Assembly: GCA_025964775.1 (NCBI GenBank)
Contig: JAOPYE010000010.1
Location: 124,001 to 188,000, forward strand
Direction: 5' to 3'
Length of the DNA stretch: 64,000 nucleotides
Origin: Marmoricola sp.
GTDB lineage: Bacteria > Actinomycetota > Actinomycetes > Propionibacteriales > Nocardioidaceae
Below, piece after piece: positions 26,179 through 34,132 of the stretch (the stretch's first letter is position 1; each line of letters starts with the position of its first letter). Below the pieces are notes generated by a model. The model ran no database searches, was not told where the DNA came from, and was given only the letters and a program-made list of their open reading frames with translations. The translations under genes were made by a program, and so were the position numbers.

Positions 26179-26501
26179 GAGCGGGTCCTCTTTCCTCGGG
26201 CGATTTCGGTGTGCAGGGCGTCGAGCCGGGAGTGCCACAGCGCGCGGTAGTCCTCGAGCCAGGCGTCCACCTCGGCCAACGGTTCCGGGCGCAGGCTGTA
26301 GATCCGTCGCTGCGCGTCCTGGCGTACGTCGACCAGACCGGCCTCGCGGAGCACCCGCAGGTGCCGTGACACCCCTGGCCTGGCTATCGGCAGTGCGGCG
26401 GCGAGCTCACCGGCCGTGGCCGGATGGACCCGGAGGATCTCGAGCAAGGTACGACGGCTCCCGTCCGCCAGCGCCTGCAACACCGTGTCCATGCCTCCCA
26501 C
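26175..26501 (-). CDS. ArsR-family regulator
   Basis: About 108 residues. The winged helix (MDTVLQALADGSRRTLLEILRVHPATAGELAAAL, then RPGVSRHLRVLREAGLV and the wing RRIYSLRPEPL) is characteristic of the ArsR subgroup paired with AHSA1 proteins; no metal-binding Cys cluster is present. Start is GTG 26501 or ATG 26492; the only Shine-Dalgarno-like GGGAGG sits directly against the ATG, which hints at the GTG or a leaderless message. Two CGTAACCG repeats abut the start and are a likely operator. Confidence 0.85.
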   Translation of the reverse strand: MGGMDTVLQALADGSRRTLLEILRVHPATAGELAAALPIARPGVSRHLRVLREAGLVDVRQDAQRRIYSLRPEPLAEVDAWLEDYRALWHSRLDALHTEIARGKRTRS

Positions 26502-26525
26502 CGTAACCGATCAGGTACGTAACCG
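26502..26525 (-). promoter_or_regulatory. Direct repeat at the ArsR promoter
   Basis: CGTAACCG is found at 26502-26509 and again at 26518-26525, immediately upstream of the ArsR gene. The 16-base period and position suggest an autoregulatory operator. Confidence 0.45.
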
Positions 26526-26585
26526 CAAGGGTACAGATAACGGGTGTCAGGTCTCTGACAGGTGCTGCACCCTAGGGTGGCTGGC

Positions 26586-26762
26586 ATGAGCGTCCTGTCC
26601 CGTGTGGCCTACGTCGTCACCCTCGCCTGGGCCATCGTGATGGGCGGCCTGGTCCCCGGCTTGCTGCTGTCGCTTGCCTACGGGCGCATCCTGGGGTTGA
26701 TCGCCGGAGTCATCGGAGCGTCGATCGGCTTCCTGGTTCACCGGTTCGCCTGGGCGGAATGA
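26586..26762 (+). CDS. Small two-helix membrane protein
   Basis: 58 residues from ATG with AGGGTGG upstream. Two hydrophobic segments (VVTLAWAIVMGGLVPGLLLSLAYG and GLIAGVIGASIGFLVHRFAW) are joined by a short turn. No family recognised. It lies between the divergent ArsR gene and the ECF sigma gene, and ends ten bases before the sigma gene's predicted promoter. Confidence 0.6.
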   Translation: MSVLSRVAYVVTLAWAIVMGGLVPGLLLSLAYGRILGLIAGVIGASIGFLVHRFAWAE

Positions 26763-26771
26763 GCGTCGGCG

Positions 26772-26799
26772 TGAACCGGACGACCGTCTCGTTCGTTCT
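26772..26799 (+). promoter_or_regulatory. Predicted ECF (SigL-like) promoter of the sigma gene
   Basis: TGAACC (26772-26777), 16 bases, then CGTTCT (26794-26799), 28 bases before the sigma ATG. The same TGAACC-N16-CGT pattern recurs at 28017. As I recall, mycobacterial SigL promoters have a TGAACC -35 and a CGT-type -10, so autoregulation is likely. Confidence 0.65.
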
Positions 26800-26826
26800 C
26801 ATGGGTGGAGGTACCTACCCAACGCC

Positions 26827-27336
26827 ATGTCAGAGAACCCGACCGCCCTGTTGCAGCAGCTGCATGAGGAACATGCCGTCGCGCTGTGGTCTTTCTGCCT
26901 GCACCTGACCAGCGATCCGGTCCGTGCCGAGGACGTCGCCCAGGAGACGTTCCTACGAGCGTGGCAGCACTGCGAGGAGCTGGTCGAGCGGCCCGGCTCG
27001 ATCCGGTCCTGGCTGTTCACCGTCGCCCGCAACATCGTGATCGACGAATGGCGCAGCAAGCGCTTCCAGAACGAGCGGCCCACCGACCAGCTGCCTGAGC
27101 CCGGCGATCCGGTCGACCAGACCGACACACTGCTCCAGGCCTGGGTCGTCGCGGAGGCGATCACGCAGCTCTCGAGCGAGCACAAGGCGGTCCTGCTCGA
27201 GTGCTACTACCGCGGCCGGACCGTGGCAGAAGCTGCGCGCCTGCTCGGCGTACCTGAGGGAACCGTGAAGAGCCGCACCCACTACGCGTTGCGTGCACTG
27301 CGGCTCGCACTGGAGGAGATGGGGGTGGGGGCATGA
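26827..27336 (+). CDS. ECF RNA polymerase sigma factor, SigL-like
   Basis: 169 residues. Region 2 (about 15-85) contains DPVRAEDVAQETFLRAWQHC and SWLFTVARNIVIDEWRSK; region 4 (about 110-165) contains SSEHKAVLLECYYRGRTVAEAARLLGVPEGTVKSRTHYALRALR. No extra domains. It overlaps a zinc-finger anti-sigma gene by four bases. Together with the TGAACC-N16-CGT promoters before itself and before the small exported protein gene, this resembles mycobacterial SigL-RslA, a system linked to redox and envelope functions. Which homologue it truly is remains inferred. Confidence 0.92.
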   Translation: MSENPTALLQQLHEEHAVALWSFCLHLTSDPVRAEDVAQETFLRAWQHCEELVERPGSIRSWLFTVARNIVIDEWRSKRFQNERPTDQLPEPGDPVDQTDTLLQAWVVAEAITQLSSEHKAVLLECYYRGRTVAEAARLLGVPEGTVKSRTHYALRALRLALEEMGVGA

Positions 27337-28019
27337 CCGGGTGCGGGCACGACCATGAAGACGGTGCGTATGTCCTCGGCGCGCTGACCCCGGAGGACCG
27401 GCTCGCCTTCGAGCGCCACCTCCCGGGCTGCGCCGCGTGCGCAGAGTCGGTTCGCGAGCTGGCCGGGCTTCCCGGCCTGCTGGCCCGGGTGCCCGTCGGG
27501 CTCCTCGATCCAGCCGAGGTCCCGACGCCGCTGCCCGAGACGCTGCTGCCCGGCCTGTTGCGCCGGGCCGGGCAGGCGCGACGTCGGCGCACCTGGGTCG
27601 CAGGCGGGCTCGTCGCCGCGTCCGTTGCCGCGGCGGTTGCCGTCGGTGTGGCCGGGTTCGCCGGTCGCGACTCGGGATCGCCGCCGACGGCGAGCCCGCC
27701 GACCGCGGCGGCTCGGCAACTCACGCCGATCGGAGCCCAGTCGATCTCCGGCTGGGTGTCGCTGACGCCCGTGGCCTGGGGCACCCGCGTGGACCTGACC
27801 TGCGCGTACGGCGCATCGAGCAGCGACTACACCGGCGCCACGTTCGCGATCTACGTCGTGCGCTCCGATGGCACCACCGAGCGGATGGCTTCCTGGAGGG
27901 CGCTGCCTGGCCAGACCAGCCATGTCGCCGGCTCCACGGCCACGAGGTCCAGCGACATCAAGGACCTCGAGGTCCGCAACGCTGCCGGCGCGACGGTACT
28001 GGACCTCGCACACGGGTGA
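27333..28019 (+). CDS. Anti-sigma factor with N-terminal zinc-finger (zf-HC2)
   Basis: 228 residues. The N-terminus has the zinc-binding pattern His-x3-Cys-x2-Cys in FERHLPGCAAC plus HDHEDGAYVLGAL upstream, which binds the sigma factor. One membrane segment (TWVAGGLVAASVAAAVAVGV, about 90-112) is followed by an extracytoplasmic domain of about 110 residues, like RskA/RslA C-terminal regions. It holds the ECF factor inactive until an external or redox signal. Its TGA stop forms the first three bases of a second ECF promoter. Confidence 0.9.
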   Translation: MTGCGHDHEDGAYVLGALTPEDRLAFERHLPGCAACAESVRELAGLPGLLARVPVGLLDPAEVPTPLPETLLPGLLRRAGQARRRRTWVAGGLVAASVAAAVAVGVAGFAGRDSGSPPTASPPTAAARQLTPIGAQSISGWVSLTPVAWGTRVDLTCAYGASSSDYTGATFAIYVVRSDGTTERMASWRALPGQTSHVAGSTATRSSDIKDLEVRNAAGATVLDLAHG

Positions 28020-28044
28020 ACCATCCGTGGTTGCCGACCGTGTC
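28017..28044 (+). promoter_or_regulatory. Predicted second ECF promoter
   Basis: TGAACC (28017-28022), 16 bases, then CGTGTC (28039-28044), 54 bases before the ATG of the small exported protein. The -35 element overlaps the anti-sigma stop codon, so the exported protein and L,D-transpeptidase can be driven separately by the same sigma factor. Confidence 0.65.
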
Positions 28045-28097
28045 AGGTACGGGAGGGATTCAGCCCGAGCAGTGCGCCAACCCACCAAGGAGTCATC

Positions 28098-28373
28098 ATG
28101 TCGAGACGCATCATCGCCACCGTGACACTCGCTGCAGCCCTCGGTCTGCTGTCCGCGAGCCCCGCGCTCGCAGACCGCGCCCCGGGTGGCCCCGGACAGC
28201 CGGACCAGTCCTGCCAGCTGGTCGAGCCGAACACGCCCGGACACGCCGCCAACAGCCCGGGATCGCCGTTCAACGAGCCCGGCATCAACAGCGGCGCCGG
28301 CGGGATCGGTGGCCAGCACTACTCCGAGAAGTCCCAGTACGACGTCGCCTGTTACCAGCAGTCCGTGCACTGA
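28098..28373 (+). CDS. Small exported protein of a conserved actinobacterial type
   Basis: 91 residues with AAGGAG before the ATG. A signal peptide (SRRIIATVTLAAALGLLSASPALA) ends near residue 26. The mature part is Gly/Pro-rich with two Cys (DQSCQ and DVACYQ) and closes with SEKSQYDVACYQQS, a tail I recall in other small secreted actinobacterial proteins, which have no known function. The two Cys may form a disulphide. It follows a predicted ECF promoter and is a likely regulon member. Confidence 0.7.
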   Translation: MSRRIIATVTLAAALGLLSASPALADRAPGGPGQPDQSCQLVEPNTPGHAANSPGSPFNEPGINSGAGGIGGQHYSEKSQYDVACYQQSVH

Positions 28374-28387
28374 GGTTTGATCGGGGG

Positions 28388-29101
28388 ATGAAGATCCCCG
28401 CAAGCACAGTGCTGGTTGCGACGGCACTGGCCGCCTTCGCGCTGCCAGCGGCCAGTGCCACCCCGCAGCCGCCGACGACGATCACGCTGAGCGGTGTCGC
28501 GGTTCAGCTGGAACCGGGGACACGACAAGTCATCACCGTGAACCGGACCTCGGGCAGCCATGCCCGGATCGCCTTCTGGCGTCGCCTCGGCGACGGTCGG
28601 TGGGTCAGGCCGATGGTCTCGGGAAACGCCCGGATCGGCTACGGCGGGCTGGTCGCGGCCAGCCAGCGCCGCCAGGGGACCGGCACCACCCCGCTTGGCA
28701 CGTACCGCTTGATCTCCGCATTCGGTACAGGACCCGACGCGAGCGGCTGGCGGCTGCCGTACCGCCGGATCAGACCGCAGTCTTACTGGGTCGAGGACAA
28801 CCGTTCGCCGGACTACAACCGTTGGCGCAGCCGGTACGCCGGCGGGTTCCGCTGGTGGCTGGACCCCGAGCGCGTGAACGGATCCGAGCGGCTCGCGGAC
28901 TACCCGACCGAGTACCAGATGGCGATCGTCACGTCGTTCAACTACGACAACCCGGTCCGTTACCGGGGTGCCGGGATCTTTCTCCATGTCAACGGCGCCG
29001 GCGCGACCTCAGGGTGCGTGTCCGCACCTGCCGGCTTCCTGAGATCCGCGCTCCGCCGCCTGCAGCCGGACCTGCTGCCCGTTATCGCGATCGGCCCGTG
29101 A
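28388..29101 (+). CDS. Secreted L,D-transpeptidase (YkuD-like) family protein
   Basis: 237 residues from ATG 28388, 14 bases after the exported-protein gene. A signal peptide (STVLVATALAAFALPAASA) is followed by a domain with GTGTTPLGTY, LPYRRIRPQSYWVEDN, YRGAGIFLHVNGAG and ATSGCVSAP, where His and the SGC Cys are the catalytic pair of L,D-transpeptidase-like enzymes. It probably cross-links or trims peptidoglycan outside the cell. It may be read from the ECF promoter at 28017, which would tie the sigma factor to cell-wall maintenance. Confidence 0.85.
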   Translation: MKIPASTVLVATALAAFALPAASATPQPPTTITLSGVAVQLEPGTRQVITVNRTSGSHARIAFWRRLGDGRWVRPMVSGNARIGYGGLVAASQRRQGTGTTPLGTYRLISAFGTGPDASGWRLPYRRIRPQSYWVEDNRSPDYNRWRSRYAGGFRWWLDPERVNGSERLADYPTEYQMAIVTSFNYDNPVRYRGAGIFLHVNGAGATSGCVSAPAGFLRSALRRLQPDLLPVIAIGP

Positions 29102-29113
29102 CCGGAGAGCTGG

Positions 29114-29335
29114 CTACAGCTTCGACATCTTGGTGAACGGGCTGACGACGCGAACCGTGTGCGTCTGGAAGTCGACCGTCACCCCGCCGGCGTCGGCCCC
29201 CACCACCCGTCCGAGCCCGTGGGCGTCGTGGGACACCATGTCCCCGACCGCGAACGTCTCGATGATCGGCTCGGGATCGGGCTGGAAGGGACTGTTGGCG
29301 AGATGGCGACGCCGTGGACCAGGGAGGCTTGTCAT
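29114..29335 (-). CDS. Small protein with a CarD/Tudor-like domain
   Basis: 73 residues. The C-terminal 45 residues (FAVGDMVSHDAHGLGRVVGADAGGVTVDFQTHTVRVVSPFTKMSKL) have the 'VGD.V.H..HG.GRV' pattern of the RNA-polymerase-interacting domain of CarD and TRCF, as a stand-alone small barrel. No DNA-binding helix part of CarD follows. Possible role in transcription or nucleic-acid binding; not proven. The ATG lacks a strong ribosome site. Confidence 0.6.
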   Translation of the reverse strand: MTSLPGPRRRHLANSPFQPDPEPIIETFAVGDMVSHDAHGLGRVVGADAGGVTVDFQTHTVRVVSPFTKMSKL

Positions 29336-29382
29336 GTACTGCCAGTGTGCGCCTCTTCGGCCCCGCAGGGAAACCAGCGCGC

Positions 29383-29790
29383 TCAGGAAGCCTGACGGAA
29401 AGGAACGACCTCGTCGAGCTGCGCGCGTACCCCGGGCAGCTGGTCCACGAGGGACAGGAACCGGTGCCGCGCGATCACGAGTACCAGGACCGACGAGGTG
29501 GAGACCACCGTCGCGGTCCGAGGGCGACCGGTGAGCAGGGCGATCTCGCCGACGAAACCGCCCGGGCCGAGGGTGGCGACGTGGTTGCCCCGCTTGTAGA
29601 CCTCAGCTGTGCCCGAGACGATCACGACGAACTCCTGGCCGTGCGCACCCTCGTGCGTGAGCTCCCTGCCCTGTGGGAGCCAGAGCTCGTCGGAGATCGC
29701 GGCGATCTCCTGGATCTCTGCCTCCGAGCAGTTCGCGAAGAGTGGGAGCTGGCGGATCACGGCCAGCTTCGGATCACGATGGATTCTCAT
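29383..29790 (-). CDS. Cyclic-nucleotide-binding-domain protein without DNA-binding domain
   Basis: 135 residues, ATG with GGAGGTG upstream. It consists of one cNMP-binding barrel: LPLFANCSEAEIQEIAAIS, then HGQEFVVIVSGTAEVYKRGNHVATLGPGGFVGEIALLTGRPRTATV. The GEIALL..RTATV phosphate-binding cassette is intact, so it may bind cAMP or cGMP. There is no helix-turn-helix, so it is not a Crp-type regulator by itself; it may be a ligand-controlled partner. Partner unknown. Confidence 0.85.
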   Translation of the reverse strand: MRIHRDPKLAVIRQLPLFANCSEAEIQEIAAISDELWLPQGRELTHEGAHGQEFVVIVSGTAEVYKRGNHVATLGPGGFVGEIALLTGRPRTATVVSTSSVLVLVIARHRFLSLVDQLPGVRAQLDEVVPFRQAS

Positions 29791-29903
29791 GTCTGCACCT
29801 CCATACCCAGAGTATGTGAAGGCTCAAGCATGTCCTGCGCGTGTCACCGGGATGTGTCGGCGACATCACGTCCAGGGGTCCGAATTCCCCTACTGTTGGC
29901 TCC

Positions 29904-30089
29904 GTGGCGACCGTGATCTCGTTCCTCGTACTAGCCGGCATCGGCCTGCTCGTGTACGTGAGCATTCGTGCGAAGAGCCGCTACCGGCACAGCATGGACA
30001 GCGCCTACGCGATCCCCGAGGACATGCGCCGTGCCGACGACCAGCCGCCGCCGGAAGCCGACACCGGCTGGATGATCAACCCGCGCTGA
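29904..30089 (+). CDS. Small single-pass membrane protein
   Basis: 61 residues from GTG: one hydrophobic helix (VISFLVLAGIGLLVYVSIRA) then a charged cytosolic tail ending TGWMINPR. The start is set by the membrane segment; codons further upstream do not look protein-like. No family recognised. Confidence 0.5.
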   Translation: MATVISFLVLAGIGLLVYVSIRAKSRYRHSMDSAYAIPEDMRRADDQPPPEADTGWMINPR

Positions 30090-30103
30090 CGGCCGGGGCC
30101 GGT

Positions 30104-30289
30104 CTACGACGCGAGCGACGTGGTCACTCGATTGATTGCCTCGCGGATGCCAGCCAGAAGCTCCATGCGGGTCAGATCATCCATGTCGGCCGGCCAGTAG
30201 GGCTCGAATCGACGGAGCGCAGCTATGACGAGCTTGGCCTCGTCCGGCGTCAACGCGATCGATACGCGCTCGGTATCGCTTTCACCCAT
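30104..30289 (-). CDS. Small hypothetical protein
   Basis: 61 residues from ATG 30289 (an in-frame start at 30331 would add 14 residues). It reads as an acidic-to-neutral helical protein, ERVSIALTPDEAKLVIAALRRFEP followed by MELLAGIREAINRV. No motif recognised. It lies in a stretch (about 30.1-31.3 kb) that is visibly less GC-rich than its surroundings and is followed upstream by a CPBP-type protease on the same strand. Confidence 0.5.
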   Translation of the reverse strand: MGESDTERVSIALTPDEAKLVIAALRRFEPYWPADMDDLTRMELLAGIREAINRVTTSLAS

Positions 30290-30345
30290 CGTTTGACGGT
30301 ACGCCGACCAAGCGCACTTGGCCACGGTCACTGACGCCTGGGTGG

Positions 30346-31311
30346 TCAGGGTTCGGCGTCAGCTGCGGGCGCTGGCGGCGGCGCGATCCAGGTCTGTCCG
30401 TCCCACCACCACCAGTACCCGGCGCTGTTCTGGTGCCAACCGATCGGGGTGGCCGCCGCCATCAGGGCGGTCTGGTTCCGGTGATATCGGCGGATCAGCC
30501 GGCGGATCACGGCCACGATGCCCCAGATGATGAGGCCAAGCACAGGCGCAAGAAACATCAGGCCAGCGACGGCAGACGACCAGTAGACGCCGACCGTGCC
30601 TGTCATATCCCAGTACGAGTGGGCCAGGATCAGCCCAAGAATGGCGTGAAAGCGCAGGTAGATGAAGATCATCGCCACTGCCCACACGGTGAGGCCGGCG
30701 GCCGGGAAGCCGCAATACACGTGATACGCGAGGCGCAGCACGAGCCCAGCGATGATGACCTGCCACCACGGCCACTTCGCGGCCCGCAGGAACACCAGCG
30801 GGACGACCAGCACGACGATCTCCTCAACCGGCCCCGCGAACAAGGCGCCAGCCGCACTGGGCCACGCGGAGGCGGCTGCGTGACTGCGAGGGTAGGCGCC
30901 GATCCCCAGGAGATCGCTGGCAATGGAGCCCGCCAGGGTGGCACACCAGCCGAGCCCGAACGCTTTCAGTTCTGCGCTCCACCGTGCGCCAGGCACCCTC
31001 GGCTTGGACCAGGACGGGGCCTCGATTGCCAGGAAGGCGACGGCGATGACAGCGGCGACAGCGGTGAGGGTGAGCACGATGATGCTCTGGATCGACCAGC
31101 CGGTGGCGGTGTGGGCGAGGGCTCGGATGTGGGCCGACGTGAGATAGCGGATCGCGGCGTAGATGGGCAACGCGAACCCGATCACGTAGACGCAAGCGAC
31201 CCGCAGCAGTGCCCCGGTCGGTCCGGTCCGACCTGTCCTCTCGACCTCGTGGGCCGTCAGCCAACCACTCAGCCGCGATGGCCAGCGTCGGACGGCGGCG
31301 ACGACGGTCAC
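30346..31311 (-). CDS. CPBP-family intramembrane protease
   Basis: 321 residues with about eight membrane segments. The family motifs appear as Glu-Glu in GPVEEIVVLVVPLVFLR, His in LAYHVYCG and His in LAHSYWDM, which place the metal-binding residues inside the membrane. A C-terminal soluble tail contains GYWWWWDGQTW, a DUF2510-like Trp motif. Such proteins process membrane proteins or confer self-immunity to peptides. Codon choice is less GC-biased than in neighbours, hinting at transfer. The EE motif lacks the usual following Arg spacing, so activity is probable rather than certain. Confidence 0.75.
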   Translation of the reverse strand: MTVVAAVRRWPSRLSGWLTAHEVERTGRTGPTGALLRVACVYVIGFALPIYAAIRYLTSAHIRALAHTATGWSIQSIIVLTLTAVAAVIAVAFLAIEAPSWSKPRVPGARWSAELKAFGLGWCATLAGSIASDLLGIGAYPRSHAAASAWPSAAGALFAGPVEEIVVLVVPLVFLRAAKWPWWQVIIAGLVLRLAYHVYCGFPAAGLTVWAVAMIFIYLRFHAILGLILAHSYWDMTGTVGVYWSSAVAGLMFLAPVLGLIIWGIVAVIRRLIRRYHRNQTALMAAATPIGWHQNSAGYWWWWDGQTWIAPPPAPAADAEP

Positions 31312-31632
31312 TGGGACGCTCCGACGATCTCGAGCGATCGCACATCGATCATCGGGCCGCGGCCGAGACGGCGAAATTCCATGTGCTGACGCTAGGGCAC
31401 ATTCGCCCGGGCGACTCGATGGAATGGATCGGGGTGGTCAGGTACAACTCCGCGGCCCTGAGACCACCACCGGAGGGTTCCAAGACATCCGGATCTGCGA
31501 CGACGGGTAGCCCGCTCGCGGCCCGCTCGGACCATTGACGCGCCGGAACTCGAACTGCGAGGATAATTGCGGTGATACCGGGCGTCGGTCGACGCCCCTG
31601 GTGGCGCTGTCACCACAAGCGAGGAGTCCGCG
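31312..31632. other. Gene-free stretch between two divergent genes
   Basis: 321 bp between the CPBP gene (minus) and a secreted protein gene (plus). I see no convincing reading frame, hairpin pair or tandem repeat. It must hold both promoters; a GAGGAG ribosome site for the secreted protein is at 31621. Short frames on either strand here have no sensible composition. Confidence 0.5.
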
Positions 31633-32589
31633 ATGGGTCGCAGGTCCGGAGTATTGACAGTTCTTGCCCTCACCGCTGGGGTGGCCTTGGGCGTCGCATC
31701 GATGACGGTACCGGCCAACGCCCGGGACGCGGGCCCGGCGCCCGCGGCGTCGGCGAAGGCCGGTCCGGGCGTGGCAGGTCCGGCGAGCGGTTTGGTCCGG
31801 CCGCACGGAGCGAGGAGTGGGGGTGGGGGTAAGCCGACTCCCAACATGACCTTCCACGGTGGTGTCATCATGCCGACCGCGGCGATCAAAGCGGTCTTCT
31901 GGGGAACGACGTGGGGGACCTACAGCGGTGACAAGATCACGGGCATCGACTCGTTCTACACCGGTTTCAGCGGTTCCAATTACGCCAGGACCAGCGACGA
32001 GTACCGCGACTCGAGCGGCGGCGTCGTCGGGCCCACGTCCACCTACCAAGGCCACCTGATCGACACGTCAGCGGCGGCTGGTGGCGCAAACACCTCAGTC
32101 ATCCTGGCTGAGGTGAACAAGCTGGTGTCCTCTGGGGCCATCGTGCCCGACCCGTCCGGCAACAGCTACGTCCCGGTCTACACCGACGTGCCCCGGGGGT
32201 CGGCGGGCTACTGCGCCTGGCACGCCGCAGGCACCAGCCCAACAGGAGTCAGGATCGAGTTCGCCTTCTTCTTCAAGCTGGACGGAGATGCCGGGTGCAA
32301 CCCCGCAGACACGACGACCGGGCACTCTGAGGGCCTTGCCGCGATCGCGAACGTCAGCGCCCACGAGCTGAGCGAGGCGCGGACCGATCCCGCCAGCCCG
32401 GGTGCGTGGTACGACTCGAAGGGGGCTGAGAACGGCGACAAGTGCGCCTGGACGTTCGGGGCACCGTCGGTGACCTTCTCCAACGGCTCCGCGTGGAAGT
32501 TGCAGGGAGAGTGGAGCAACGCCGCCTACACGGCAGGCACCGGTTACCCCAACTCATCTGGACAACACGGCTGCCTCGGCGGCAGCTGA
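31633..32589 (+). CDS. Secreted EXORDIUM/phosphate-induced-like protein with HExxE motif
   Basis: 318 residues; ATG with GAGGAG seven bases upstream. Signal peptide GVLTVLALTAGVALGVASMTVPANA. The mature part has NMTFHGGVIMPTAAIKAVFWG, ILAEVNKLV, CAWHA and ANVSAHELSEARTDPASPGAWYD, the arrangement seen in bacterial homologues of phosphate-induced protein 1 (EXORDIUM-like). The HELSE segment resembles a zinc-protease helix (HExxE with a downstream Asp), so metal-dependent hydrolysis is possible. Four Cys fit an exported protein. Role unknown. Confidence 0.75.
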   Translation: MGRRSGVLTVLALTAGVALGVASMTVPANARDAGPAPAASAKAGPGVAGPASGLVRPHGARSGGGGKPTPNMTFHGGVIMPTAAIKAVFWGTTWGTYSGDKITGIDSFYTGFSGSNYARTSDEYRDSSGGVVGPTSTYQGHLIDTSAAAGGANTSVILAEVNKLVSSGAIVPDPSGNSYVPVYTDVPRGSAGYCAWHAAGTSPTGVRIEFAFFFKLDGDAGCNPADTTTGHSEGLAAIANVSAHELSEARTDPASPGAWYDSKGAENGDKCAWTFGAPSVTFSNGSAWKLQGEWSNAAYTAGTGYPNSSGQHGCLGGS

Positions 32590-32645
32590 ACGCCCGAGCC
32601 GAGCGCCCTGACCTCGACTGGCAGTACTCCATGGCCAGCTGAGGA

Positions 32646-34097
32646 TCAGTCGTTCTTCGACGCGCGCCAGCTCCGCTCGAAGGGCAGCCGCCAGGCGTGC
32701 GGGGCGATCAGCTGGTGGATCGCGTTCGGGCCCCAGCTGCCCGGGGAGTACGCGCGCACCGGCGGAGGGTTGTCGAGCAACGGCTGCGACTTCTCCCAGA
32801 GCGTCTCGACACCGTCGGCCGTGGTGAACAGGGTGTGGTCCCCGCGCATCGCGTCATAGATCAGTCGCTCGTACGCCTCCAGGACCGAGGACGAGCTGAT
32901 GGTCTCGTTGGTGGCGAACTGCATCGAGAGCTTCTCGAGCTTCATGCCGGGCCCGGGGCGCTTGCCGTAGAAGGACAACGACATCTTCGACTGGTCAGCG
33001 AGGTCGAAGGTCAGGTGATCAGGGCCATGCGTGCCTGCGTTGGATCCCGCCGGGAACATCGTCAACGGCGGCTCCTTGAACGCGATCGAGATGATCCGGG
33101 CCCCTTCGGCCATCTTCTTGCCGGTGCGCAGGAAGAACGGGACGCCGGCCCAGCGCCAGTTGTCGATCTCGACCTTGAGCGCGATGAACGTCTCGGTGTC
33201 TGAGTCGCCGGCCACGCCGTTCTTGCCGCGGTACCCGTCGTACTGGCCCCGTACGACGTTCGCCGGGTCCAGCTGGCGCATCGAGCGGAACACCTTGTTC
33301 TTCTCGTCGCTGATCGGCCCCGGGGCGAGCGAGGTGGGCGGCTCCATCGCCATGAACGCGAGCACCTGCATCAGGTGCGTGACCACCATGTCCTTGTAGG
33401 CGCCGGTGCCCTCGTAGAACGCGGCGCGGCCTTCGAGGCCGAGCATCTCGGGAACATCGATCTGCACGTGGTCGATGAAGTTGCGGTTCCAGATCGGCTC
33501 GAAGAGGCCGTTGGCGAAGCGGAACGCCAGGATGTTCTGGGCCGCTTCCTTGCCCAGGAAGTGGTCGATCCGGAAGACCTGGCTCTCGTCGAAGACCTGG
33601 TGGACCCGCTCGTTGAGCACCTTGGACGACGCCAGATCAGTGCCGAACGGCTTCTCCATGATGATCCGCGACCGGTCGACCAGCCCTGCCTCGTCGAGCT
33701 GGCTGAGCACGTCGAGGGCGGCCTTCGGCGGCACGCTGACGTAGTGCAGCCGGCCGATGTTGTCGGCGATCGTGCCCAGTTCCGCGACGAGTTCGGCCTC
33801 GGCCATCGAGACCGCTTCCGCAAGTGCCATGGGTCCGTAGGACTGCGGCACGTAGGACAGCATCGGGGAGAACCGTGCCCAGCTGTCCTCGGTCAGCTCA
33901 CCCTTGCCGAACTCCTCGCACGCGTCGCGCGCCAGCTTCACGAAGTGCTCGGTGTCGACCTCCTCCAGCGAGGTCCCGACGATCCGGGCGTCCTTGAGCA
34001 GGCCGGCTTCGAACAGTCGGAGCAGCCCGGGCAGCAACTTGCGCCGGGCCAGGTCTCCCGTGGCGCCGAACAGGACGATGACGTGCGGTCGATCCAT
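32646..34097 (-). CDS. zwf: Glucose-6-phosphate dehydrogenase
   Basis: 483 residues from an ATG beginning MDRPHVIVLFGATGDLARRKLLPGL, the NAD(P)-binding motif GATGDLA. The active-site stretch RIDHFLGKEAAQN, the EKPFG motif and the C-terminal YERLIYDAMRGDHTLF region are intact. It oxidises glucose-6-phosphate to 6-phosphogluconolactone, supplying NADPH. It is not next to tal/tkt/opcA, unlike the main pentose-phosphate cluster of many actinobacteria, so this is probably a second, stand-alone copy. Confidence 0.95.
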   Translation of the reverse strand: MDRPHVIVLFGATGDLARRKLLPGLLRLFEAGLLKDARIVGTSLEEVDTEHFVKLARDACEEFGKGELTEDSWARFSPMLSYVPQSYGPMALAEAVSMAEAELVAELGTIADNIGRLHYVSVPPKAALDVLSQLDEAGLVDRSRIIMEKPFGTDLASSKVLNERVHQVFDESQVFRIDHFLGKEAAQNILAFRFANGLFEPIWNRNFIDHVQIDVPEMLGLEGRAAFYEGTGAYKDMVVTHLMQVLAFMAMEPPTSLAPGPISDEKNKVFRSMRQLDPANVVRGQYDGYRGKNGVAGDSDTETFIALKVEIDNWRWAGVPFFLRTGKKMAEGARIISIAFKEPPLTMFPAGSNAGTHGPDHLTFDLADQSKMSLSFYGKRPGPGMKLEKLSMQFATNETISSSSVLEAYERLIYDAMRGDHTLFTTADGVETLWEKSQPLLDNPPPVRAYSPGSWGPNAIHQLIAPHAWRLPFERSWRASKND

Positions 34098-34132
34098 GTC
34101 CCTGACGGTAGCCCGTCGGTGTTGCCTCCGGG

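Noticed and set aside
31209-31538. Small plus-strand frame in the 31.3 kb gap
   Set aside because: It begins inside the CPBP gene on the other strand, lacks a ribosome site and has no protein-like pattern.
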